DNA of 64,000 nucleotides from Anaerobacillus sp. CMMVII (GCF_025377685.1 NZ_JACEHK010000001.1:426885-490884); one strand, 5' to 3'; positions 43,200 through 51,960 are shown, numbered from the stretch's first letter. Program-made: numbers and translations. The notes: generated from the letters alone by a model not told the origin.

Positions 43200-43423
43200 T
43201 AGGCTGTTTTCACAAAGTTTGTTGCTTTCGTAAAAATCCCAAAAGCCGGATTTTTACACAAAATACTAAGAATTCACCACTAATTTAGTAAGTATTGCTC
43301 TTTTCTTACTTTTTATTGGTGATATCTTCATCTAAGGTATTTTTCCGATTATTTTAGAGTAAAAAAGCAACAAGTTTTTTTGTGTGACGAGTAACCGCAA
43401 GAGCAATGTTTACGAAAAGAGCC
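43200..43423. mobile_element. MITE-like long inverted repeat
   Basis: Left end aggctgttttcacaaagttt and right end gtttacgaaaagagcctt are imperfect complements; subterminal gttgctttcgtaaaaat pairs with agtaaaaaagcaac. Same family as 8443-8610. The interval 43080-43544 has no gene apart from this element and a terminator. Confidence 0.65.
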
Positions 43424-43544
43424 TTTTACTAAAAAAACAATGATTATAGTAGAAACTTTTTTGTCCCCCCTAAAAATGAAGTTCCCACCGTAAAGATATA
43501 ATAGGTATTATTTTTTTGCGAAATTGTTGGGAGGAGTGAAAATC

Positions 43545-44237
43545 ATGCAACGGTATAAGGCCTTAGTAATTGATGATGATTCCAATGTTCGTGAGATTAT
43601 CCGAATTTACTTTAAGCAGCAACAAATCGACTTAGTGGAGGCCGATAACGGGCTGGTCGCACTTGATTTAGTTGAAAAGGAATTACCCGATATTATTCTT
43701 TTAGATGTGATGATGCCCCAAATGGATGGGTTTGAGGTCTGTCGTGAACTTCGAAAGAAATTCGATATCCCGATTATTATGTTAACAGCTAAGACAGAAG
43801 AGTTTGACCGTGTCCTAGGCTTAGAGCTAGGTGCGGATGATTATGTTAGCAAACCGTTTAGTCCGAGGGAATTAGTTGCTCGGATCAAAGCTATTTTTCG
43901 CCGAATGCAACCTAAAGAACAACCTAACAGTGAGAATCAGGCTCTCAAATTTGAGGATCTTATTATTAATATTGATCGTCGTGAAGTACTTGTTAATGGT
44001 GAAAAAGTGACGCTTCGGCCGAAGGAATTTGATCTATTAGTTCATCTGGCCAAATCTACAGGCAATGTATTTACAAGAGAACAGCTCCTTGAGCAAGTGT
44101 GGGGCTATGACTTTATTGGAGATATCCGAACTGTCGATGTTCATATAAAGAAGCTACGACAAAAGCTCCAACTTTTACAAAAAGAATGCCTACAAACCGT
44201 CTGGGGAGTCGGCTATAAATTTGAGGTTGAAGCCTAA
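43545..44237 (+). CDS. OmpR-family response regulator
   Basis: A 230-residue protein; the ATG at 43545 follows GGGAGGAG. Receiver domain with acidic pocket DDD (about residues 9-11), phospho-acceptor Asp in ILLDVMMPQMDG and the Lys of SKPFSP; winged-helix output domain with VTLRPKEFDLLVHLAKS and RTVDVHIKKLRQKL. Overlaps the kinase gene by one base. Closest in design to ResD/PhoP-like regulators. Confidence 0.92.
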   Translation: MQRYKALVIDDDSNVREIIRIYFKQQQIDLVEADNGLVALDLVEKELPDIILLDVMMPQMDGFEVCRELRKKFDIPIIMLTAKTEEFDRVLGLELGADDYVSKPFSPRELVARIKAIFRRMQPKEQPNSENQALKFEDLIINIDRREVLVNGEKVTLRPKEFDLLVHLAKSTGNVFTREQLLEQVWGYDFIGDIRTVDVHIKKLRQKLQLLQKECLQTVWGVGYKFEVEA

Positions 44238-45670
44238 TGCTAGGCATGAAAAAAAGTATCTTCCGCCGTCTCATCCTAAGCTATATGTTTACGATTGTTC
44301 TGGGGATTGGGATTGTCGGAATCCTGATGTTCTACTTTGGTAATAATTATATTTATAGTGCCAAGCAGGAGGAGCTACTCCGTCAAAGCAGGACTGTAAA
44401 TTCAAATATTCAAGATACGAGATGGATTAATGAAGAAAAGCAAGAAATCTTAGAGTTCTTAAATCAGACGTTTGGCTCACAAATTTGGATTTTTAACGAA
44501 AAGGGTGAGATCATTGCCACCTCGACACAGGATGAGGTGTCGATTGGAAAATCTGTGGCAGTATCAATCGTTGAAAAAACACTTCAAGGCGAGAATGTTG
44601 TCAGTCGCCTAAAATTCGAGGGATTATCGGAGCCGATGTTGTCTGTTGTGGTTCCCTGGGGCAAGCAGGATAATGTTTATGGTGGAATTGTTCTGCATTC
44701 ACCGCTACGAGGCTTAAACGATATTGTCGGGAAAATCAGGGAGACTATCCTGTGGGCAACCTTGTTTGGGATTTTATTTTCGACAGCTATGGTTTCGTAC
44801 CATTCCTGGACAATTTCCCGTCCCTTGCAAAAAATTGATCGTGCCACCTCTAGGATGGCAATGGGAGATTTTCGAGAACGGATCGAGATTAAATCTGAAG
44901 ATGAAATTGGGGATCTCGCCAATACGATTAATATGATGGCTGAAAAGCTAGAAAAAATTGAGGTCGAACGCCACCGACTTGATAATATCCGAAGTGATTT
45001 TTTGGCGAATATCTCACATGAATTACGAACCCCTTTAACAACCATGCAGGGGTTTTTAGAGGCCCTTCAGGATGGTCTTATAGAGGACGAAGGCAGGAAA
45101 AGGTATTATGATGTGATGTACGATGAAACGATTCATATGAACCGTCTCGTCGATGATCTATTAGATTTAATTAAGCTAGAAAATAATGAAATTACCCTAT
45201 CAAAGTATCATGTTGATACGAAATCGATTCTTGAAAAACAAAAGTTTAAGTTTGAAAGAGAGGCTGCTGAAAAAGGTGTTGCGTTAACTCTAACCTTAGG
45301 GGAATCACTACCAAATGCGTATACTGATCCTGTACGATTTGAACAAATTATTAATAATATTTTGAAGAACGCAGTCAAGTTTACTGAAACAGGTGAAATA
45401 TCAATAACAGCAGAAAAAGATGGCCCGTTCTTACTACTGGTAATTACTGATACAGGAATTGGTATTTCAGAAGTAGATCAAGAATTCATCTGGGAACGCT
45501 TCTATAAAGTCGATCGTGGCCGTTCTAAACAAAATAAAGGAACCGGTCTAGGGCTGGCGATTGTAAAAAAATTAGTTGAATTACACGACGGGAAAATCAC
45601 CGTCCAAAGCCAAATTGGCCAGGGCACTACATTTAAAATCTGGATGCCATCAGAAGAAAAACTTAAATAG
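44237..45670 (+). CDS. Sensor histidine kinase
   Basis: A 477-residue kinase: TM1 (about 9-32), an extracytoplasmic sensor of ~130 residues, TM2 (about 165-187), HAMP (SRPLQKIDRATSRMAMGDF), HisKA with the phospho-acceptor in ISHELRTPLTTMQGFLEAL, then HATPase_c with N-box NNILKNAVKFTE, DTGIGI and GTGLGLAIVKKLVELH. Co-translated with the response regulator. The signal is unknown. Confidence 0.92.
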   Translation: MLGMKKSIFRRLILSYMFTIVLGIGIVGILMFYFGNNYIYSAKQEELLRQSRTVNSNIQDTRWINEEKQEILEFLNQTFGSQIWIFNEKGEIIATSTQDEVSIGKSVAVSIVEKTLQGENVVSRLKFEGLSEPMLSVVVPWGKQDNVYGGIVLHSPLRGLNDIVGKIRETILWATLFGILFSTAMVSYHSWTISRPLQKIDRATSRMAMGDFRERIEIKSEDEIGDLANTINMMAEKLEKIEVERHRLDNIRSDFLANISHELRTPLTTMQGFLEALQDGLIEDEGRKRYYDVMYDETIHMNRLVDDLLDLIKLENNEITLSKYHVDTKSILEKQKFKFEREAAEKGVALTLTLGESLPNAYTDPVRFEQIINNILKNAVKFTETGEISITAEKDGPFLLLVITDTGIGISEVDQEFIWERFYKVDRGRSKQNKGTGLGLAIVKKLVELHDGKITVQSQIGQGTTFKIWMPSEEKLK

Positions 45671-45701
45671 AAATATATTCTAATAATTATTCTACAAGGC
45701 T

Positions 45702-45816
45702 CTTTTCGTCAACTAGGGTTGCTGCTTGGTTCGTATAATTCCTGTATGTCTTAGCATAGATGTTACAGGTATAGACGAACTAGTCGTAAAACAAAAATCG
45801 ATGCGAGAACAGCCTT
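45702..45816. repeat. MITE-family fragment
   Basis: aaggctcttttcgtcaac at the left and gatgcgagaacagcctt at the right resemble the ends of the elements at 8443 and 43200; the centre differs. Confidence 0.4.
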
Positions 45817-45888
45817 ATTCAAGACTAGAGAACAGAAACTTCTATTTGATCCTAAATATCTTACACTTATCAAAGGGAGTTGTGTATT

Positions 45889-46041
45889 ATGACATTAAAA
45901 CAATTTGTATTAGAAACTATCAATAAAATTCATGATTTCGATGCGAAAAATAGAAAAAGTATCAAGAAGCTAATTAGATTAGCAATTGAAGATCTTCAAT
46001 TCAGAACCGTTGCAAAAGTAGAGGGGAGTCGAGGTGTTTGA
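45889..46041 (+). CDS. Small basic protein (50 aa)
   Basis: A 50-residue frame with AAAGGGAG eight bases upstream. Helical and basic: MTLKQFVLETINKIHDFDAK and NRKSIKKLIRLAIEDLQF. The gene overlaps the next short frame by 8 nt. No family recognised. Confidence 0.5.
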   Translation: MTLKQFVLETINKIHDFDAKNRKSIKKLIRLAIEDLQFRTVAKVEGSRGV

Positions 46042-46168
46042 GGTCTTATACTTAGCATCAGGCGTAGAAGAGAAGCTGCTTGCAAAAATCACTGAGTTCG
46101 CGATAGGTAACGAAGAAGAGGCAAGTATTGATTCCGTCTATGACGGCTATGTAGTTCGTAATTATTAG
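46034..46168 (+). CDS. Small acidic protein (44 aa)
   Basis: A 44-residue frame from GTG with GAGGGGAG upstream. Acidic: FEVLYLASGVEEKLLAKITE, then GNEEEASIDSVYDGYVVRNY. It overlaps the basic 50-residue frame, so a paired or coupled product is possible. A terminator follows. Unknown function. Confidence 0.45.
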   Translation: MFEVLYLASGVEEKLLAKITEFAIGNEEEASIDSVYDGYVVRNY

Positions 46169-46188
46169 ATTGATAGAGTTACTCAAAA

Positions 46189-46222
46189 AAACCTGAGCGC
46201 ATTGTGCCCTCAGGTTCTTTGC
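46189..46222 (+). terminator. Rho-independent terminator
   Basis: acctgag/ctcaggt stem followed by TCTTTGCTTTT. Confidence 0.7.
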
Positions 46223-46306
46223 TTTTATTCAAGCTAGAAACTCGACTTTGAACTATCGCTCTGAATACGGACTGTTTTACCGTACCAATTGTCCATTAAT
46301 GTATTC

Positions 46307-46336
46307 TTTACAATAGTGTATAACACACAGTATAAT
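46307..46336 (+). promoter_or_regulatory. Sigma-A-type promoter with PadR-like operator
   Basis: TTTACA (46307-46312) and TATAAT (46331-46336) with an 18-base spacer that contains GTGTATAACAC (46316-46326), a dyad of the kind bound by PadR regulators. It is directly upstream of the PadR gene and implies autoregulation. Confidence 0.65.
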
Positions 46337-46355
46337 GAGAATAGGAGTTGATACC

Positions 46356-46718
46356 ATGAGCGATGTTAATGAAATAGTTGAAAAAATGCTACAGGAATTA
46401 CGGCGTGGAACAATTTCAATTGGTGTGCTGAGTTTGCTTACCAAGCCTCAGTATGGCTATTCACTTGTTACAATGCTTGCTGATAAGGGCATTCAGGTTG
46501 AAGCAGGGACGTTGTATCCACTGTTAAGACGACTAGAGAAGCAAGGGTTATTGGAAAGTGAATGGGATACAAATGAAGCTAGACCGCGCAAATACTATTT
46601 GCTTAGTCCAATAGGTAAAGAGGTGTACCAACGCATATGCATCGAGTGGAGAGCAATTGTTAAGAGTTTAGACGGCTTATTAAATGATGAGGGAGGGGTA
46701 CGTAATGGAGTTGATTAA
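46356..46718 (+). CDS. PadR-family transcriptional regulator
   Basis: A 120-residue protein; the ATG at 46356 follows AGGAGTTGATACC. The winged-helix has SIGVLSLLTKPQYGYSLVTML, AGTLYPLLRRLEKQGLLESEW and RKYYLLSPIGKEVY, the full PadR signature. Overlaps the HAAS-domain gene, the usual partner arrangement in Bacillaceae. Confidence 0.92.
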   Translation: MSDVNEIVEKMLQELRRGTISIGVLSLLTKPQYGYSLVTMLADKGIQVEAGTLYPLLRRLEKQGLLESEWDTNEARPRKYYLLSPIGKEVYQRICIEWRAIVKSLDGLLNDEGGVRNGVD

Positions 46719-47702
46719 TCGCTATATTTATGCTGTAACCGAACGACTTCCAGAAGCGCAGCGAGCGGATATCGCTAAAGAGCTAAGGGGCTTAATTGAA
46801 GATATGCTAGAGGAGCGAGTCGGTGGGGGTGACCCTGCAAAAGGTGATATTGAAGAGGTTCTACTTGAACTCGGTGATCCTGTTTCCTTTGCAGATAAAT
46901 ACCGTGGTACAAAAAGATATTTAATAGGACCGGATTTATTTACTCCTTATTACACAATTTTAAAGATTGTCCTGTTTGCTATAGCAGTAGCGATGAGTGT
47001 TGTGTTAGTGATTGAAGTCATCTTTGAACCAACCACTGTTCCAACGCATATATTCAGTTTGTTACCTCGCTCATTAATGCTAGTGCGATGGCTTTTGCCT
47101 GGGTCACAGCCGGATTTGCCATTGCAGAATATAAGGGAGTTATTCCAAAAGATCTATCGAATGAACTTGATGACTGGAAGCCTTCTGAGCTTCCGCCAGT
47201 TCCTGAACAGCAAAAGCAAATAAAGCGCGGGGAAGTTATAGCGGGTATCGTTTTTACGGTTATCGCGCTAGGGTTTGTCTCCATTTCCAGCCACCTAATT
47301 GGGATTCCGATTGTATTGAACAATGAATTTGTGACAATTATTCCGATTTTTAACCGTGAGGCTTTTGTAAGCATACTTCCACTTATTTACCTATTTTTTG
47401 GAATTGGTCTTCTCAAGGAATGCTTGAAACTAATCTCTGGCCAGTGGACAAATAAATTAGCCTTCTCGACTCTTATACTCAATGCCATCACAATAGGATT
47501 AGTCTTCATTGTTTTTAAAAATGATGCGATTTGGAATCCGAACTTTATGGCTGAAATGAGTCGTCTAACTGGAGTTCAAGGGGAAGCATATCTGACCATC
47601 GATCAAATTTGGCAACGTACAACTTTATCGATCTATATTCTTTTTACGATAATTTTGATAGCTGATACAATTACTGCTTTTTATAAGTCCTATAAACGGT
47701 AA
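46705..47702 (+). pseudogene. HAAS/DUF1700-type membrane protein, single-base frameshift
   Basis: Begins at the ATG 46705 after GAGGGAGGGG. The N-terminal ~70 residues form the HAAS-type helical domain (RLPEAQRADIAKELRGLIED, EEVLLELGDPVSFADKYRG), followed by membrane helices. The frame breaks at ttt 47058-47060; one extra T gives FSFVTSLINASAMAFAWVTA and a full ~332-residue protein ending AFYKSYKR. PadR/HAAS pairs are thought to sense or remodel the envelope; the role here is unknown. Confidence 0.8.
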
Positions 47703-47704
47703 CC

Positions 47705-47740
47705 AAAAAATCACATGGTAAATACCCATGTGATTTTTTT
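47705..47740 (+). terminator. Rho-independent terminator
   Basis: aaaaaatcacatgg/ccatgtgatttttt near-perfect stem with T run after the HAAS gene. Confidence 0.85.
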
Positions 47741-47853
47741 GATATGCATTGTTAATAATTGGACTGGATATATATGTTAATATGTTAATGAGGAATTCGT
47801 GTTTTATTCGTAAGCAATCTTTCATTACTAGATATTTTAAAAGCATCAATGTT

Positions 47854-48057
47854 TTAGAAAGGCATTTTTCGTAAACTTTGTTGCTTTTGGGTCGTCTTTT
47901 GAATAAATAAGCTATTTGGGTCAAATTTATTTGTCACAATGGCTTATTTATTCTTAAAAGCTTCACGCAAAGCGTGAAGAACCAAGCATTCGCTTGGTTA
48001 CGACCTAAAAGCTTATAGCAACAATATTTAAGAAAAGAGCGTTTAGAAAAGATCCTT
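47854..48057. repeat. Long hairpin element (type A), copy 2
   Basis: Starts gaaaggcatttttcgtaaac and ends cgtttagaaaagatcct. The same three stems as at 36675-36860: CTTCACGC/GCGTGAAG and AACCAAGC/GCTTGGTT are identical, and the long stem differs but still pairs (gaataaataagc/gcttatttattc). It ends just before the lipoprotein gene ribosome site. Confidence 0.75.
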
Positions 48058-48076
48058 GAGAAAAAACGGAGGTATA

Positions 48077-48580
48077 ATGTTGAAAAAGTTAATGGTTCAC
48101 TTAATGGTACTAAGCGTAATTTTTTTTGGAGTAGTCGGTTGTGGGACGGGTAGTAATACGGAAAATAATAGCGGTGAAGAACCAAAAGGATCTGTAGCAA
48201 CTAAGCTGGTGGATGATTTCGAGGTATCCATCAATGTGGACGATCGTGAAAATGACCCTATTGTTTATGCGACTATCACTTACCTAGGAGAAGATGCAGA
48301 AACAGATATTTATCATGGTGGAAGTATTTTTTTCTTTAATATCTATCAGATAGATGGTGACTTTGAGTACATGGGAGCGATGGACCTACCACTTATTACA
48401 ACGAGTTTAAAGCGGAATGAGCCACACAATGTACAACTCATGGATAAGTCACTTAAAGCACTAGAAACAGGAACATATGAATTTGAAGCGATTGCAGATT
48501 TCTCCTTAGATATCGATGATATGGTTAATACAAGAATGAAGATAGAAGTTTCAACTATACATGAAATTGGCGGGAAGTAA
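48077..48580 (+). CDS. Hypothetical lipoprotein
   Basis: A 167-residue protein; the ATG at 48077 follows CGGAGG. Signal peptide LMVLSVIFFGVVGC with lipobox VVGC. The mature part is beta-rich and acidic (FEVSINVDDRENDPIVYATI, GTYEFEAIADFSLDIDDM), compatible with an immunoglobulin-like fold. The gene is directly downstream of a type A hairpin element. Function unknown. Confidence 0.7.
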   Translation: MLKKLMVHLMVLSVIFFGVVGCGTGSNTENNSGEEPKGSVATKLVDDFEVSINVDDRENDPIVYATITYLGEDAETDIYHGGSIFFFNIYQIDGDFEYMGAMDLPLITTSLKRNEPHNVQLMDKSLKALETGTYEFEAIADFSLDIDDMVNTRMKIEVSTIHEIGGK

Positions 48581-48756
48581 ATTTGGTCGCCTAATTGCTA
48601 GCGTGTGGAATATTGAGATTTCATTCGAGAAACGATAAAAATTTGAAACTTCAAAAAAAAAATGACGTAGATATAGCATACGCATAAACGGTCCTAAAGA
48701 GTTCGCAAGTATAAGTAAGTATCTTCCTTGATTGATAACAAGGTTGACGGAAAACA

Positions 48757-48784
48757 AAAAAGGACTTTACGAAGTCCTTTCTTA
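48757..48784 (-). terminator. Terminator of DUF2512 gene
   Basis: aaggactt/aagtcctt stem, followed on the minus strand by TTTTTGTTTT. Confidence 0.75.
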
Positions 48785-48794
48785 TTAAATCTCT

Positions 48795-49229
48795 CTACTT
48801 TTCTTTTGTTGGGTCCGGATCTTTTTCTTCAGCGAATTCAAATGCGAAACTTTGGTTGAAGGTTCGCTGTTTTTCTCGGACGAGAGGTTTTACATTTTTT
48901 AAGATATAGGAATGAACAAACACTTCTGAACCTGCAATAAGGGTTGCCGAAATAATACTTCCCCAAGCAATTTGTAGGTAGCTATGTAAGAAAATCGCGC
49001 CAAATACCCAGACGATTATGTAGGTTAAGAAAAAGTCAGCGACAACTGAGTTCATTTTTCCGATTCGTGGAAGAAGAATTTGGTCGCCAATAAAATATGA
49101 AACAATGGTAACTAGTAAACTAAATGAAATAATTACCGCAAGGCTTGCTTCGAAGAATAAGCCTAAGCTAATCCAGAATACAATAACTGAAGTAACAAAC
49201 TTAATTAATAGGATATTTAAATGCTTCAT
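48795..49229 (-). CDS. YndM-family (DUF2512) membrane protein
   Basis: A 144-residue protein with four membrane helices and the signature YFIGDQILLPRIGKMNSVVADFFLTY split over a loop, followed by a charged tail (EEKDPDPTKEK). AAAAGGAG precedes the ATG. YndM homologues are conserved in Bacillus; function unknown. Confidence 0.85.
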   Translation of the reverse strand: MKHLNILLIKFVTSVIVFWISLGLFFEASLAVIISFSLLVTIVSYFIGDQILLPRIGKMNSVVADFFLTYIIVWVFGAIFLHSYLQIAWGSIISATLIAGSEVFVHSYILKNVKPLVREKQRTFNQSFAFEFAEEKDPDPTKEK

Positions 49230-49282
49230 GTGTGAATCTCCTTTTTTAAAAGATTAGAAACTATAAATGTTTTAGTACTTGA

Positions 49283-49434
49283 TGTCTAGCTCCATCACCC
49301 AGCCCCTCGAGGTCAATTAACCTTCGAGAGAAAAAGTGAACTTCCTTTTTCCTAGAATAAAAGTGAAAGAGCACACTTTTTTCTCGAAGAACATTTGCTT
49401 GTCGGGGCTAAAATGGGCGCTTGCGCTTTTCTTA
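49283..49434. repeat. Bacillaceae intergenic element (GTCTAGC...GCGCTTGCGC), copy 2
   Basis: Same ends as the copy at 8171 (TGTCTAGC, AGCCCCTCGAGGTCAA, GTCGGGGCT, GCGCTTGCGCTTTTCTTA). The centre contains a separate hairpin (cttcgagagaaaaagtg/cacttttttctcgaag), so the element appears composite. Confidence 0.75.
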
Positions 49435-49484
49435 TTAGTTTGTGCAAATTGATGAAAAACCATACCTTCAAAGGAGAAGAAAAT

Positions 49485-49568
49485 ATGAAACATGATAATA
49501 GTGGAAGTCTTTATCTACATATAACTTTTGGTTCAGTAGGTATCATTCTGATCTATGGGTATTTTTGA
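49485..49568 (+). CDS. Small membrane peptide (27 aa)
   Basis: A 27-residue frame with AAAGGAGAAGA before the ATG: a polar start, then a hydrophobic stretch (TFGSVGIILIYGYF). The next gene starts inside it at 49555, so it could act as a leader for translational coupling. Confidence 0.4.
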   Translation: MKHDNSGSLYLHITFGSVGIILIYGYF

Positions 49569-49743
49569 GTTTCTTAAAACAGTAGAGAGTACATCGGGCT
49601 ATGTTTTGACATTAGTAGGTTTTGTGATAACGGTTCATTATATATACCATTTGGAAAGGAAAGTCGGGCTTAGTAACAAGGTAATTTGGATTAAAGCAAT
49701 AATTCTTATTTTAATTTTGGGTAGTATTTATTATTTCCCTTAA
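49555..49743 (+). CDS. Small two-helix membrane protein
   Basis: A 62-residue protein: GYVLTLVGFVITVHYIYHLE and VIWIKAIILILILGSIYYF helices around a basic loop (RKVGLSNK). It has no ribosome site of its own, and overlaps the 27-residue frame upstream by 14 nt, suggesting coupled translation. Unknown function. Confidence 0.5.
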   Translation: MGIFEFLKTVESTSGYVLTLVGFVITVHYIYHLERKVGLSNKVIWIKAIILILILGSIYYFP

Positions 49744-49830
49744 GAGTTAAATATTGAATCTAGCAAATAAAATACTAATAACAAATAAAAAAGTAAAGGC
49801 GAAACGTCTTTAAAAAATGGAGGTTTTCGG

Positions 49831-50160
49831 ATGTCAAAGCAGATCGTTTACTGTGACAAGTGTTCGCGAGAAATTACGGATAGAGAAGATTTAGTAACAG
49901 CAGTATTCCTCTTTTCAGTTGTTCCGTATCATGACAATTGCTACTCGAAGGATTTGAAGGGAGCCAAAACACTGTTCTTAGATAATCAACCGCTCAACGG
50001 CTTTTCTGGTAATTTTATCTTTATCATTTCTATCATCATGGCGATTCTTTGGTTCCTTTTTGCTGATGCTAAAATCTATTCATTTCTTGCAATCCTACCA
50101 ATTGGATACAGATTATATTCTTATTTTATGTATGAAAGACATACGGAAAAATATTATTGA
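49831..50160 (+). CDS. Zinc-binding small membrane protein
   Basis: A 109-residue protein with a GGAGG site. The N-terminus has a Cys/His knuckle, CDKCSREI...HDNCY, which looks like a zinc-binding treble-clef or LIM-like half, followed by two membrane helices (about residues 59-95). No family recognised by name. Confidence 0.65.
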   Translation: MSKQIVYCDKCSREITDREDLVTAVFLFSVVPYHDNCYSKDLKGAKTLFLDNQPLNGFSGNFIFIISIIMAILWFLFADAKIYSFLAILPIGYRLYSYFMYERHTEKYY

Positions 50161-50316
50161 AAAGCTGCTTTCTCAAGGTTGTTAAAAGTAATAAAGTAAA
50201 AGTTACTAGCAGGATAATTGATCCTTCAGCTAATTTTCAACAAAAAATAAAGGGACTTTTCAGAGAAGTGAGGACTAAATGTATTCATTACTAAAAAATT
50301 TGAAAGGATGTCAAAA

Positions 50317-50832
50317 ATGGGACAAAAAAACTTTATTCCTGAGCAACACGTAAAAGCACGATCATTTTTCAGATTACTAGGTCCTGTCCTTCTTCTCATA
50401 GGAGGTGCGTGTATGCTTGTGGCCTTAGTCGACTTTTTTACAATTCAAGGTTTTGAAGAACCAAAGTTTTTCTGGTTATTTTTTGTAGCCATTCCATTCA
50501 TCTTTAGTGGTTTTGTTGTTTCGGGACTTGGGTATGGTGGGACCGTTGCCAAATATCAAAGTAGAGAATATGCACCTGTAGCAAAAGATACCTTCAATTA
50601 CTTGGCAAAGGAAACGACTTCAGGAGTAAAAGACATTACGAATGCTATTCAGCAGGGCGTTGGCTCAAAACAAGAGTTAACCTGCCATAGCTGTCAACAC
50701 CCAAATGCTAGTCATGCTAAATTTTGCAGTGAATGCGGCGAAAAGTTGGCGCAAGTTTGTGGTCAGTGTGAACAAGTCAATTCACAAGAGGCCAAGTATT
50801 GTAACAGCTGTGGGAACACACTAGAAAAATAA
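50317..50832 (+). CDS. Double zinc-ribbon membrane protein
   Basis: A 171-residue protein; the ATG at 50317 follows GAAAGGATG at correct spacing. Two membrane helices (about 17-40 and 53-75), a helical linker, then two zinc ribbons: CHSCQHPNASHAKFCSECG and CGQCEQVNSQEAKYCNSCG. The domain is a general protein or nucleic acid binding module; function unknown. Confidence 0.75.
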   Translation: MGQKNFIPEQHVKARSFFRLLGPVLLLIGGACMLVALVDFFTIQGFEEPKFFWLFFVAIPFIFSGFVVSGLGYGGTVAKYQSREYAPVAKDTFNYLAKETTSGVKDITNAIQQGVGSKQELTCHSCQHPNASHAKFCSECGEKLAQVCGQCEQVNSQEAKYCNSCGNTLEK

Positions 50833-50920
50833 ACATGGAACGGTGCATATTTTCAATTAATAGATACGCTTTTATACTAGTAACAAGGCAAAAACGAATT
50901 GGTCATTAGGAGGGAAAAAA

Positions 50921-51238
50921 ATGGGGAAAGCGGTGAATTTGCTACGAAGTTTGTTTATATTATTCGCTTTCATATTTTTTGGTAGTCTACTAGTATTTTA
51001 TATAGCCCAAATCTATCTATTAGCTGGCTTTAATGTAGATAGTTTCTTGTGGCTAATAAATGTAGGGATTTATATTCTCTGTTTTGTTTTTTATCGGAAT
51101 AAAGTACAGTTTGCTAGAAAGAAACTAACCAAGAACACATCGAATTCTCTTCTTTTGCTCTCTCTCCTGTTAATGCTATCACCCCTGCTATTAAATTTTT
51201 TTCTAGTACATCAGTTAGCGAATAATTTGGAACACTAA
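50921..51238 (+). CDS. Hypothetical three-helix membrane protein
   Basis: A 105-residue protein after a good AGGAGGGAAA site. Three hydrophobic segments (about 8-33, 41-60 and 73-95) are separated by short charged loops. The stop is 15 nt before the next gene start, so the two are probably co-expressed. No family recognised. Confidence 0.65.
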   Translation: MGKAVNLLRSLFILFAFIFFGSLLVFYIAQIYLLAGFNVDSFLWLINVGIYILCFVFYRNKVQFARKKLTKNTSNSLLLLSLLLMLSPLLLNFFLVHQLANNLEH

Positions 51239-51253
51239 ATTGAGGTGTTTCTT

Positions 51254-51952
51254 ATGAAGAAATATATGATTGTAGCAATCGCCATTCTTTTGTTTGTAGT
51301 CCCGACTAGAACGGATGCAACAATTGAAGGGCACAAAATTGTTGCAAGGGTAAATAATGAGGATATCACGTTATATGCTAAGGAAGTGAATGGGTACTTC
51401 CAGGACTTTAAAATTGAGTTCAAAGGTGGAATACTCTCAAGATCATTTTGGGTAAACGAAGGAAATCCTACCTGGGCTCCAGAGATGATGTATGAAGATA
51501 TTAACCAGGACGGCATGAAGGAGTTAACAATTATCTTGACCAGAGGGCATGGCACAGGGGTGTTAGAACAAGAGGCTTATATTTTTCACATCGAAACAAA
51601 AGAATTAGGAGAGGCTCTTGTTGAAGTACCAGTTGAGGTGCTTATTGACAATCCAATGGCAATTATATTAAAAAATGTGAGGACAACTTTAACCCCTGAA
51701 ATTGCGACGATAAAAGTTGGTGACAAGCCTTATTCAATTGAACTTCAGCGTTTAAACATTCAACCTGAACACTTATTTCATGATGTTTCCTTTGGTAATA
51801 TCACGAAATTTGAAGTAACCGATAACCAGTTGAAAGCTAAAATTGCAGCGCAAATTTCTCCTACAGGCTTTATTGGTGAGGTAGTCATCAAATATGAATT
51901 TCGAGATAAAATGTACCAAGCAAAATCAATTGAATTTAGTGAATACCATTGA
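51254..51952 (+). CDS. Hypothetical exported protein
   Basis: A 232-residue protein; the ATG at 51254 follows GAGGTG. Signal peptide KKYMIVAIAILLFVVPTRTDA with an alanine cleavage region. The mature part has the NEGNPTWAPEMMYEDINQDG segment followed by ELTIILTRGHGTGVLEQEAY, resembling the VCBS/FG-GAP-like calcium-type loop of Bacillus secreted proteins. No enzyme motif is visible. A terminator follows. Confidence 0.65.
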   Translation: MKKYMIVAIAILLFVVPTRTDATIEGHKIVARVNNEDITLYAKEVNGYFQDFKIEFKGGILSRSFWVNEGNPTWAPEMMYEDINQDGMKELTIILTRGHGTGVLEQEAYIFHIETKELGEALVEVPVEVLIDNPMAIILKNVRTTLTPEIATIKVGDKPYSIELQRLNIQPEHLFHDVSFGNITKFEVTDNQLKAKIAAQISPTGFIGEVVIKYEFRDKMYQAKSIEFSEYH

Positions 51953-51960
51953 AGAACATA

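Noticed and set aside
46034-46168. Small acidic frame as a frameshifted continuation of the 45889 frame
   Set aside because: The phase would need a base removed, unlike all eleven frameshifts here, and the second frame has its own ribosome site.
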